Below are positions 6,640 to 13,075 of a DNA stretch of 18,493 nucleotides, piece by piece. Within the stretch, counting starts at the first letter, position 1. Each line of letters begins with the position of its first letter. Position numbers and translations under genes: made by a program. Origin of the DNA: an uncultured Roseburia sp. (GTDB lineage Bacteria; Bacillota; Clostridia; Lachnospirales; Lachnospiraceae); the NCBI GenBank assembly GCA_934309475.1, contig CAKRDK010000033.1, forward strand, positions 1 through 18,493, in the 5' to 3' direction. Below the pieces are notes generated by a model that did no database searches, was not told where the DNA came from, and worked only from the letters and a program-made list of their open reading frames with translations.

Positions 6640-7337
6640 AAGAAAATGGAAAGAAAATATTTTGGGGACTTATCTTTATCCTCGTGGCAGTCTACCTGAT
6701 TGTCAGTAGAATTTATGAATTGCCGCAGATTGGAATCTGGTCCATTATCCTGACGATTGCATTTGTGGCATTGGTAATCAAGGGAATCGGGGAACGCAAT
6801 TTTTATGAGATTTTATTTGGAATTGCTTTCTTATGCTGCATTTATGACAAGTGGCTGGGAATTGAAAAGCTGACGCCGTGGCCGGTATTAGGAGCTGCAT
6901 TGTTTGGAAGCATTGGGTTATCCATGATTTTTAGGAAAAAACGGACCTGGGATGTCGAGGGCAGCAGGGGCGAGTTTCGTTCGACTTCAAGCAATGAGAA
7001 TGATGGAGAGCATATTTTCTGTGAAAACAATTTCGGCTCAAGCATTAAGTACATCAATTCTGATAATTTTTGCAGTGCCAGATTGAATAATGACTTCGGA
7101 ACACTGACGGTTTATTTTGACAATGCAATTATTCAGAGCGGTACCGCCTATGTGGAAGTGTCATGTGATTGCGGAACGACCAATCTCTACATTCCAAAGC
7201 AGTGGAAAGTAGTAAACGACCTTGCAAGATCATTTGGAACCATATCGGAGCATGGAAGATGTGAAGGAAGCAGCAGCAACACGCTTTACCTCAGAGGAGA
7301 AGTTGATTTCGGAAGTATCAACATTTATTACATTTAA
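6636..7337 (+). CDS. LiaF-like membrane protein, probable partner of the LytTR regulator
   Basis: The product (233 aa) has four probable membrane segments in its first 95 residues (about 6-22, 28-47, 54-68 and 76-95). A basic turn (FRKKRTW) and a soluble C-terminal domain follow. That domain has repeated short strands with FG or GT turns (NNFGSS, NNDFGTLTVYF, CGTTNLYIP, RSFGTI, VDFGSINIYYI), as in the LiaF/DUF2154 beta-rich domain of envelope-stress proteins. The ATG overlaps the stop of the LytTR gene, with AAGAGG eight bases upstream, so translation is probably coupled. By analogy with LytTR regulatory systems it may sequester the regulator at the membrane. Alternatively it is an effector in cell-envelope defence. 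Both roles are inferred. Confidence 0.8.
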   Translation: MKENGKKIFWGLIFILVAVYLIVSRIYELPQIGIWSIILTIAFVALVIKGIGERNFYEILFGIAFLCCIYDKWLGIEKLTPWPVLGAALFGSIGLSMIFRKKRTWDVEGSRGEFRSTSSNENDGEHIFCENNFGSSIKYINSDNFCSARLNNDFGTLTVYFDNAIIQSGTAYVEVSCDCGTTNLYIPKQWKVVNDLARSFGTISEHGRCEGSSSNTLYLRGEVDFGSINIYYI

Positions 7338-7375
7338 AAAAATTAGATGCGGTCGGACTCGCCGGTCGCATCTAA
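7336..7375 (-). terminator. Minus-strand terminator overlapping the 3' end of the DUF975 gene
   Basis: TTAGATGCG (7343-7351) pairs with CGCATCTAA (7367-7375), and five inner pairs leave the loop at 7357-7361. On the minus strand the hairpin is followed by seven U (complement of 7336-7342). The 3' arm contains the TAA stop of the minus-strand gene. On the plus strand no T-run follows, so it is unlikely to end the LytTR/LiaF-like transcript efficiently. Confidence 0.8.
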
Positions 7376-8065
7376 ATAAAACTGCACAAATGTCTGATTC
7401 TGATAAGGAATAATCCAAAGGGACGCTACGCCGAAACTGAGCAGGATGAGAAGATACCATCCAAGAAAGCTCAGTGCCAGGTAAAGGAAGCGTCCTTTTT
7501 TCTTTTTCATAAGAAGACGGCTTTCGCGGAAAGCGTTCGTCACTTTCATCTGCGGATAGTCAATTAAAAGGTAGATGACCATTGCGTAGGTGATGGCAAT
7601 GAGAACGGTCAGAACAATGCTGACAAGTGCGGTTGCAATCAAAATCAGAACACTGGCAACATTGAATGGCAGAAGCAGGAAAATGGCTGTTCCGATAAAA
7701 AATGGAAGCAGGCCGGCAACTGCGAGTAGAGTGGTAAGCAGACCGGCACCGATATAGCGGTCCGGGTGCTGTTTGAATGCAAAGAAAAGCTGTTTTACGG
7801 AAGCCTCTTTTTTGCGTGCCATATTAAGGTGAATGTAAGAGGTTCCGGCGCCGAGAATCACTGCAATCAGTGAAATGAGAAATTCTGCGGCGTAAGTGAT
7901 AATATATTGTGGAATGGACGGGGTATCACTCATGGAAAGCGAAAAAGGCGTTTCGATGAGAAGTGTGATAAAAGTTGATAAAAAGAAGGCTGTCATAGGA
8001 ATATGATAGCGCTGGTTTAAAGTTTCCCGTGCCATACGTTTTAATTCTTTTGGTTTCCGGTTCAT
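7343..8065 (-). CDS. DUF975 family integral membrane protein
   Basis: The product (240 aa) begins MNRKPKELKRMARETLNQRY, the typical N-terminus of the DUF975 family, followed by five or so hydrophobic segments. The central part (LNMARKKEASVKQLFFAF) and the YPQMKVTNAFRESRLLMKKKKGRFLYLALSFLGWYL region are also characteristic of this family. The function is unknown; it is a predicted inner-membrane protein. The frame extends 27 codons upstream, but the ATG at 8065 is chosen. It starts the conserved region and has AAAGGA (complement of 8075-8080) nine bases ahead. It converges on the LiaF-like gene with only 5 bp between stops, and diverges from the DUF2752 gene with interleaved promoters. Confidence 0.85.
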   Translation of the reverse strand: MNRKPKELKRMARETLNQRYHIPMTAFFLSTFITLLIETPFSLSMSDTPSIPQYIITYAAEFLISLIAVILGAGTSYIHLNMARKKEASVKQLFFAFKQHPDRYIGAGLLTTLLAVAGLLPFFIGTAIFLLLPFNVASVLILIATALVSIVLTVLIAITYAMVIYLLIDYPQMKVTNAFRESRLLMKKKKGRFLYLALSFLGWYLLILLSFGVASLWIIPYQNQTFVQFYLDATGESDRI

Positions 8066-8117
8066 GAAAATTAGTCCTTTCGTGTCTGGCTGATTTTGTT
8101 TTGCGCAGACTACACAC

Positions 8118-8146
8118 ATTATATAACATATTTTTGACAAAAGCAA
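8118..8146 (-). promoter_or_regulatory. Promoter of the DUF975 gene
   Basis: On the minus strand, TTGCTT (complement of 8141-8146) and a perfect TATAAT (complement of 8118-8123) are 17 bp apart. The promoter overlaps the plus-strand promoter at 8134-8162 by 13 bp. Confidence 0.65.
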
Positions 8147-8162
8147 AACTTCTTTGTATACT
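8134..8162 (+). promoter_or_regulatory. Promoter of the DUF2752 gene
   Basis: A consensus TTGACA (8134-8139) and TATACT (8157-8162) are separated by 17 bp. Its -35 box lies in the spacer of the opposing DUF975 promoter, so polymerase can probably occupy only one of the two at a time. Confidence 0.75.
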
Positions 8163-8243
8163 CAGTAACAGTAAAAAATGCGGAAAAGATACAGTGAAGA
8201 ATAAATTTTTACATGCGGGATGGGTGCAGGAATGGAGAGAAAG

Positions 8244-8681
8244 ATGCAGGAACGTGAAAAGTTAGAAAAAGGGATGTGGATAACAGGATGGTGCATCATT
8301 GGCGTCACACTGTTTTTCTATCTGCTGATAAGAATAACCGGATTCCCGGTACAAAAATACATGATTCCATGCATCTTTTTCCTGGCGACAGGGTATTATT
8401 GTCCGGGATGCGGAGGGACAAGAGCGGTGTATGCGTTATTTCATGGTCACTTCATCCGCTCTTTTTTGTATCATCCGTTTGTACTGTATGCAGCAGTCGT
8501 TGGCGGATGGTTTCTGGTGAGCCAGACCATAGAGAGGATGTCGGCACACAGAATAAAAATCGGCATGCGCTATCGTGACGGTTATCTCTGGATTGGACTG
8601 GCTGTGGTTTTGGTACAGTTTCTCGTCAAACTGATACTTCGTATGATATTAAAAACGGATTTCCTGGCGTTACTGGGCTGA
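8244..8681 (+). CDS. DUF2752 family membrane protein
   Basis: The product (145 aa) has three or four hydrophobic segments and the DUF2752 signature CPGCGGTRA followed by HGHFIRSFLYHPFVLY. The function of the family is unknown; the paired Cys residues suggest metal binding or redox chemistry at the membrane, which is inference. The start is ambiguous. ATG at 8220, 8232 and 8244 are all in frame, and only 8244 has a sensible ribosome binding site (GGAG at 8234-8237, 6 bases ahead); starting at 8220 would add eight residues. The stop codon abuts the stop of the convergent DUF4190-like gene with no bases between and no terminator at the junction. Confidence 0.82.
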   Translation: MQEREKLEKGMWITGWCIIGVTLFFYLLIRITGFPVQKYMIPCIFFLATGYYCPGCGGTRAVYALFHGHFIRSFLYHPFVLYAAVVGGWFLVSQTIERMSAHRIKIGMRYRDGYLWIGLAVVLVQFLVKLILRMILKTDFLALLG

Positions 8682-9059
8682 TTAAAGTCCCATAAAAGAC
8701 TGGCGCATCTGCTCGTAGGAGTCAAAGCCGGAAAAAGATGCCATGGCGTCTAAGAGATTCGCAAGGCTTCCGTACTGTCCTAACAGAATGACAAAAGCGT
8801 AAGCGTACAGCAAAATAGTGGTTCCGATACCGGCAATGCCTAAAATAAGACCGATTTTGGCACGCTGGGAAAGCGTCATCTCACCACCGCGCGAGAGGAG
8901 CGCAAACATGATGCTTAAAGCTCCGCAGAAAAGAGCGGCATAGATGAAACAGCTTGTCGCAATCGAGATGGCACCTAAGATAAGGGAGGCTGTCTCCATG
9001 GCGCGTGAGCGCTTTTCCGGGGTAAAAGAATTGTTTTGCTGGTAATATTGATAGTCCAT
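8682..9059 (-). CDS. DUF4190-like small membrane protein
   Basis: The product (125 aa) begins MDYQYYQQNNSFTPEKRSRAMETASLILGAISI. A polar, Tyr/Gln-rich cytoplasmic tail is followed by a hydrophobic segment, a short charged loop (SRGGEMTLSQRAKIG) and a second hydrophobic segment rich in GI repeats. This is the usual look of DUF4190-type two-helix membrane proteins, which have no assigned function. The frame extends seven codons upstream to a TTG, but ATG at 9059 is preferred because AAGGA lies six bases ahead. It is convergent with the DUF2752 gene, stop against stop, and divergent from tex. Confidence 0.75.
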   Translation of the reverse strand: MDYQYYQQNNSFTPEKRSRAMETASLILGAISIATSCFIYAALFCGALSIMFALLSRGGEMTLSQRAKIGLILGIAGIGTTILLYAYAFVILLGQYGSLANLLDAMASFSGFDSYEQMRQSFMGL

Positions 9060-9094
9060 AAGAAATCCTTCCTTTTTCAAAAAATTACCTGTTT

Positions 9095-9103
9095 ATTGTA
9101 ACA
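9095..9103 (-). promoter_or_regulatory. Putative extended -10 of the DUF4190-like gene
   Basis: On the minus strand TGT is followed by TACAAT (complement of 9095-9103), about 35 bases before the start codon. No convincing -35 is visible at 16-18 bp. The motif touches one arm of the plus-strand hairpin at 9102. Confidence 0.4.
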
Positions 9104-9153
9104 CTGCCATTTCGAAAACACTAGAGTTTTTTCTTGAATGGCGGTGCTTTTTT
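9102..9153 (+). terminator. Plus-strand terminator-like hairpin in the DUF4190/tex divergent gap
   Basis: CACTGCCATT (9102-9111) pairs with AATGGCGGTG (9137-9146), with one G-U, and six T follow at 9148-9153. An inner GAAAAC/GTTTTTTC pairing extends the structure. No plus-strand gene ends directly upstream; the nearest is the DUF2752 gene ending at 8681. It could terminate a long 3' UTR from that gene. The -35 box of tex lies inside its 3' arm. Confidence 0.6.
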
Positions 9154-9162
9154 ATATATAAT
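9134..9162 (+). promoter_or_regulatory. Promoter of tex
   Basis: TTGAAT (9134-9139), a 17-bp spacer and a consensus TATAAT (9157-9162) predict a start near 9169 and a leader of about 24 bases. The -35 and spacer coincide with the 3' arm and T-run of the hairpin at 9102-9153. Confidence 0.75.
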
Positions 9163-9192
9163 GGGAAAAGAATGTTTTATATGGAGGACTAC

Positions 9193-11520
9193 ATGGATAT
9201 TATTGCAAAGATTTCCGAAGAACTCGGAATAAAGAAAAGTCAGACAGAAGCAGCAGTCAAGCTGATTGATGAGGGAAATACCATTCCTTTTATTGCACGA
9301 TACCGAAAAGAAGTTACAGGTGCATTGAACGATGAAGTGCTTCGTAACTTATATGAAAGATTAAACTACCTGCGTAATTTAGAAGAAAAGAAAGAGACCG
9401 TCTTAAATACGATTGAAGAACAGGGAAAATTGACGGAAGAGTTGAAAGCGCAGATTCTTGCGGCAGAGACTCTGGTTGTGGTAGAAGATTTATACCGCCC
9501 ATACCGCCCGAAGCGGAGAACCCGTGCGACAATCGCAAAAGAAAAGGGATTAGAGCCTTTGGCGGCAACGATTTTGCAGCAGGAGATTATGACTCCGTTA
9601 GAGGAAGAAGCAGCAAAATATGTATCGGAAGAAAAAGAAGTGAAGACACCGGAGGAAGCGGTTGCGGGTGCACGTGACATCATTGCGGAGATGATTTCGG
9701 ATGAGGCAGATTACCGTATCCACATCAGAGATCTCACGGTGAATCAGGGACGTATGGTATCCGTGGCAAAAGACCCGGAAGCAGAGTCTGTGTATGAAAT
9801 GTATTATGAGTTCGATGAGCCGATTGCAAAACTGGCAGGCCACCGTATTCTTGCATTGAACCGTGGAGAAGCGGAAAAGATTTTAAATGTCAAGGTGGAG
9901 GCACCGGTGGAGGATGTGCTCCGCTATTTGGAGAAGAAAGTCATCACGAAGGAGAATCCGGTAACAGCACCGGTATTGAAAGAAGTGGTTGCGGATGCGT
10001 ATGACCGTCTGATTGGACCAGCGATTGAGCGTGAGATTCGAAGCGATTTGACAGAACGTGCAGAGGACGGAGCAATCAAAGTCTTTGGCAAGAACTTAGA
10101 GCAGCTTCTGATGCAGCCTCCAATTGCAGGACAGGTTGTATTAGGCTGGGACCCGGCATTCCGTACCGGCTGTAAACTTGCAGTTGTAGATGCAACGGGA
10201 AAAGTGCTCGACACGACCGTTATTTATCCGACGGCACCGCAGAATAAGGTGGAAGAAGCGAAAGTGGTATTGAAGAAATTGATTTCAAAATATCACATTA
10301 CATTAATCTCGCTCGGAAACGGAACGGCTTCCCGTGAGTCGGAACAGGTGATTGTGGAACTTTTAAAAGAGATTCCGGTAAAAGTACAGTACATCATCGT
10401 CAATGAAGCAGGAGCGTCCGTTTACTCAGCAAGTAAGCTTGCAACGGAAGAGTTCCCGAACTTTGATGTAGGACAGAGAAGTGCCGCTTCCATGGCGAGA
10501 CGTCTGCAGGACCCACTGGCAGAACTTGTCAAGATTGATCCGAAGTCCATCGGTGTCGGTCAGTATCAGCACGATATGAACCAGAAAAAATTAAGTGAAG
10601 CGTTAGGCGGTGTTGTAGAAGACTGCGTAAACAAAGTCGGAGTTGACTTAAACACAGCATCGGCTTCCCTCTTAGAGTATATTTCCGGTATCAGCAAGGC
10701 AATTGCCAAAAATATTGTGGCTTACCGTGAAGAGAACGGAAGATTCGAGACGAGAGCACAGCTGTTAAAAGTTGCAAAACTCGGACCGAAAGCGTACGAG
10801 CAGTGTGCTGGATTCATGCGAATCAACGAAGGAAAGAATCCGCTTGATTCGACAGGTGTTCATCCGGAGAGCTACAAGGCGACCGAAGCATTGCTTGCAA
10901 AATTGGGTTATACGATGGAAGATGTGAAAAATCGTAACCTTGATGGCATCTCAAAGAAAATTGCAGATTACAAACAGCTTGCCGGGGAGCTTGGCATCGG
11001 AGAGATTACCTTACAGGATATCGTCAAGGAGTTAGAGAAACCGGCACGAGACCCGCGAGAAGATATGCCAAAGCCGATTTTACGGAGCGATGTTCTGGAA
11101 ATGAAAGATTTGACACCGGGAATGGTGTTAAAGGGAACGGTTCGAAACGTAATCGATTTCGGTGCATTTGTCGATATCGGAGTACATCAGGATGGACTTG
11201 TTCATATTTCTGAAATCTGTGACCGCTTTATCAAGCATCCGCTCGAAGCTGTCAGCGTGGGAGATATCGTGGATGTCCAGGTGCTTTCCGTTGATTTGAA
11301 AAAGCAGCGTATCCAGCTTACGATGAAAATCGGTGGAGGAAAGCCGGAAGCGCAGAAGAAGGAAGAACGGAAAGAGAAAGAAAAGCAGAAAGAAAAGAGC
11401 ACGAACCGCAGTAACAACGGCAGCCGTCAGCAGAATGGAAAGAAGCAGAACGAGCGCAAGAAAAATGACAGAGGCCATAAGGGAAACAGCTTCTTTGACG
11501 GTATTGTGATTGATTCTTAA
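9193..11520 (+). CDS. tex: Tex family RNA-binding transcriptional accessory protein
   Basis: The product (775 aa) is a full-length Tex protein, a conserved nucleic-acid-binding factor related to eukaryotic Spt6. The N-terminal helical domain contains the family signature IPFIARYRKEVTGALND. A YqgF/RNase H-like domain starts near 315 (LGWDPAFRTGCKLAVVD). A helix-hairpin-helix region spans about 485-545 (ASLLEYISGISKAIAKNIV). An S1 domain lies at about 641-713 (GTVRNVIDFGAFVDIGVHQDGLVHIS). A low-complexity Lys/Glu/Asn-rich tail (about 716-775) ends the protein. In-frame ATGs at 9172 and 9181 precede the chosen one, but only 9193 has a strong site (GGAGG at 9183-9187, 5 bases ahead), and the predicted transcript starts near 9169. 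No terminator is evident after the stop. Confidence 0.95.
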   Translation: MDIIAKISEELGIKKSQTEAAVKLIDEGNTIPFIARYRKEVTGALNDEVLRNLYERLNYLRNLEEKKETVLNTIEEQGKLTEELKAQILAAETLVVVEDLYRPYRPKRRTRATIAKEKGLEPLAATILQQEIMTPLEEEAAKYVSEEKEVKTPEEAVAGARDIIAEMISDEADYRIHIRDLTVNQGRMVSVAKDPEAESVYEMYYEFDEPIAKLAGHRILALNRGEAEKILNVKVEAPVEDVLRYLEKKVITKENPVTAPVLKEVVADAYDRLIGPAIEREIRSDLTERAEDGAIKVFGKNLEQLLMQPPIAGQVVLGWDPAFRTGCKLAVVDATGKVLDTTVIYPTAPQNKVEEAKVVLKKLISKYHITLISLGNGTASRESEQVIVELLKEIPVKVQYIIVNEAGASVYSASKLATEEFPNFDVGQRSAASMARRLQDPLAELVKIDPKSIGVGQYQHDMNQKKLSEALGGVVEDCVNKVGVDLNTASASLLEYISGISKAIAKNIVAYREENGRFETRAQLLKVAKLGPKAYEQCAGFMRINEGKNPLDSTGVHPESYKATEALLAKLGYTMEDVKNRNLDGISKKIADYKQLAGELGIGEITLQDIVKELEKPARDPREDMPKPILRSDVLEMKDLTPGMVLKGTVRNVIDFGAFVDIGVHQDGLVHISEICDRFIKHPLEAVSVGDIVDVQVLSVDLKKQRIQLTMKIGGGKPEAQKKEERKEKEKQKEKSTNRSNNGSRQQNGKKQNERKKNDRGHKGNSFFDGIVIDS

Positions 11521-11538
11521 AAAGCGGGACAAATACTC

Positions 11539-11567
11539 TTGACACAGTGGCATAGTACGCATACAAT
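11539..11567 (+). promoter_or_regulatory. Promoter of the FMN riboswitch-ribU unit
   Basis: A consensus TTGACA (11539-11544), 17 bp, then TACAAT (11562-11567). The start should be near 11574, about 30 bases before the aptamer. It lies just after the tex stop codon. Confidence 0.85.
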
Positions 11568-11604
11568 ATAAGTGCATACAGTAAAGTATAAATGAATAAG
11601 GAAT

Positions 11605-11769
11605 TCTTCGGGGCAGGGTGATAAAACGAATACTGTATTAAGTATCCTTTTTAAATTCCCGACCGACGGTGATGCAGAAGGCAACAGTCTTCTGACAAGT
11701 CCGTGACCTGCATAAGCAGCTGAGCCGGTGTGAATCCGGGACCGACAGTACAGTCTGGATGAGAGAAGA
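11605..11769 (+). promoter_or_regulatory. FMN riboswitch (RFN element) aptamer
   Basis: The sequence carries the conserved RFN blocks in order: TCTTCGGGGCAGGGTG, TTCCCGACCGACGGT, AGTCCGTGACC, GTGAATCCGGGACCGACAGT, and CAGTCTGGATGAGAGAAGA. P1 is closed by TCTTC (11605-11609) and GAAGA (11765-11769). The P2 loop is enlarged by an extra small hairpin (ATACT 11630-11634 with AGTAT 11641-11645). When FMN is bound, downstream expression should be shut off. The next gene encodes RibU, which fits the known regulon. Confidence 0.97.
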
Positions 11770-11793
11770 GCGCAGATAGAACAAGTATATCAG

Positions 11794-11828
11794 CCCCCGG
11801 ATGATTGATCCGGGGGTTCTTCAATTTT
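11794..11828 (+). terminator. Riboswitch expression-platform terminator
   Basis: CCCCCGGAT (11794-11802) pairs perfectly with ATCCGGGGG (11808-11816) across a GATTG loop, followed by the interrupted T-rich tract TTCTTCAATTTT. The 5' arm segment CCCGGAT (11796-11802) is also complementary to ATCCGGG (11734-11740) in the aptamer, a candidate antiterminator pairing when FMN is absent. Confidence 0.8.
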
Positions 11829-11860
11829 CCAAGGAATTCCGGAAAAAGGAGAGATGAAAG

Positions 11861-12487
11861 ATGGATACAAACACAACAAGAAACCAGTCAAAAACAGCAA
11901 AACAGGTAAACGTACGTTACCTTACGGCGACAGCAATGCTTACGGCAGTGGCATATATTCTGATGTTTTTTGATTTCAGCATCCCGATGCTGATTCCAAG
12001 TTTTATCAAGATGGATTTATCGGAGCTTCCGGCACTGATCGGTTCCTTTGCAATGGGACCGATGTGTGGCGTCATTGTATGCCTGCTGAAAAATCTACTG
12101 CACCTTACCATCACAACAACCGGTGGAGTGGGAGAATTATCGAACTTTATTTTGGGTGCAGCATTTGTACTGCCGGCGGGACTTATCTACAAACACAAAA
12201 AGACAAGAAAGAGTGCTCTGCTCGGCTCTCTGCTCGGTGCAGCCGTGATGGGAGTTTTAAGCATCGTATCAAACTATTTCCTGGTATATCCGTTTTATTA
12301 TAACTTTATGCCAAAAGAGACAGTGCTTGCCGCTTATCAGGCAATTCTTCCGGGAATGAAGAATATCCTGCAGTGCCTGGTATGTTTTAATATGCCATTT
12401 ACAATTGTAAAGGGATTGATTTCAGTGGCGATTACATTTGTGATATATAAAAGCCTTTCTCCGATTTTAAAAGGAGTAAACCGTTAA
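11861..12487 (+). CDS. ribU: RibU, riboflavin-specific S-component of an ECF transporter
   Basis: The product (208 aa) is an integral membrane protein with about six hydrophobic segments. It carries the RibU hallmark MDLSELPALIGSFAMGPMCGV, then CLLKNLLHL and a GVGELSNFILGAAFVLPAG segment. It binds riboflavin in the membrane and associates with the shared ECF energising module (EcfA, EcfA', EcfT), whose genes are not in this window. The ATG at 11861 has AAGGAG nine bases upstream. A second ATG at 11854 is in another frame and does not give this protein. Expression is under the FMN riboswitch just upstream, so uptake should rise when FMN is scarce. Confidence 0.96.
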   Translation: MDTNTTRNQSKTAKQVNVRYLTATAMLTAVAYILMFFDFSIPMLIPSFIKMDLSELPALIGSFAMGPMCGVIVCLLKNLLHLTITTTGGVGELSNFILGAAFVLPAGLIYKHKKTRKSALLGSLLGAAVMGVLSIVSNYFLVYPFYYNFMPKETVLAAYQAILPGMKNILQCLVCFNMPFTIVKGLISVAITFVIYKSLSPILKGVNR

Positions 12488-12513
12488 GACGCTTTTTAGC
12501 GTCTTTTCTTTTT
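12486..12513 (+). terminator. Terminator of ribU, overlapping its stop codon
   Basis: AAGACGC (12486-12492) pairs with GCGTCTT (12499-12505) over a TTTTTA loop, followed by TTCTTTTT. The stem begins inside the TAA stop of ribU. Confidence 0.85.
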
Positions 12514-12523
12514 GCAAAAAAAA

Positions 12524-12532
12524 TGCTATACT
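12524..12532 (+). promoter_or_regulatory. Extended -10 promoter of the YcxB-like gene and probably the tsa cluster
   Basis: TGC precedes TATACT (12527-12532), an extended -10. No good -35 occurs at 17 bp. Transcription from near 12539 would give a leader of about 23 bases. Short downstream gaps suggest it may drive tsaE, tsaB and rimI too. Confidence 0.5.
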
Positions 12533-12561
12533 TCTCATAGATATGACGAGGAGGATGACAG

Positions 12562-13059
12562 ATGCCGATAGAATTTGATATTAAGCTGGAATCAAAAGAT
12601 ATGTACCGTTTTAACATGTACCAGATGTACTCTGGGTTTCATGGTATTTTTTCCATTGTAATTGCAGTTTTGGCTTTTGCGATGGCGGTAATGACCTATG
12701 GAGAGGTGACAATGACATACACCCTGATTTATAGTTTGTTTGGTGTGCTGTTTTTAATCTATATGCCGGTAACACTGTGGATGCGTTCGAAGCACAGTCT
12801 TGCAGCATCTGAGGTATTGAAGAACACGTTGCATTATCAGATGGACGAGGAAGGCGTTCATGTGTCGCAGGGAGAAGACAGTGCGCTGCTTCCGTGGAAT
12901 CAGATTTACAGAATGACTGCGACAAAGCACAATGTTTTAATTTACAGCAGCAGAACCGTGGCATATGTGGTGCCGAAATCTCAAATTGGGGACGCATATC
13001 CGAAGATGGCAGAACTTGCCAACCGTAAATTAGAAAAATATCGTGTGAAAATGAAATAG
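12562..13059 (+). CDS. YcxB-like family membrane protein
   Basis: The product (165 aa) starts MPIEFDIKLESKDMYRFNMYQMYSGFHG and has two membrane segments (about 30-48 and 54-73). A soluble C-terminal domain follows, with the pattern YQMDEEGVHVSQGEDSALLPWNQIYRMTATKHNVLIYSS...AYVVPKSQIG. This is the PH-like YcxB-type domain often found after two transmembrane helices. The function is not known. The ATG follows AGGAGG with 7-base spacing. It is the first gene after the ribU terminator and lies 16 bases before tsaE, so it may be co-transcribed with the t6A genes without being functionally related. Confidence 0.75.
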   Translation: MPIEFDIKLESKDMYRFNMYQMYSGFHGIFSIVIAVLAFAMAVMTYGEVTMTYTLIYSLFGVLFLIYMPVTLWMRSKHSLAASEVLKNTLHYQMDEEGVHVSQGEDSALLPWNQIYRMTATKHNVLIYSSRTVAYVVPKSQIGDAYPKMAELANRKLEKYRVKMK

Positions 13060-13075
13060 AAAGGTATGGTTATCA

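Noticed and set aside
11128..11577. 149-codon minus-strand frame opposite the end of tex
   Set aside because: It is opposite the conserved S1 domain and Lys-rich tail of tex; its Phe/Leu/Ser richness mirrors the AAG/GAA codons of the tail.
12512..12532. TTGCAA plus TATACT as a promoter pair before the YcxB-like gene
   Set aside because: The spacer is only 9 bp; TATACT is better explained as an extended -10.
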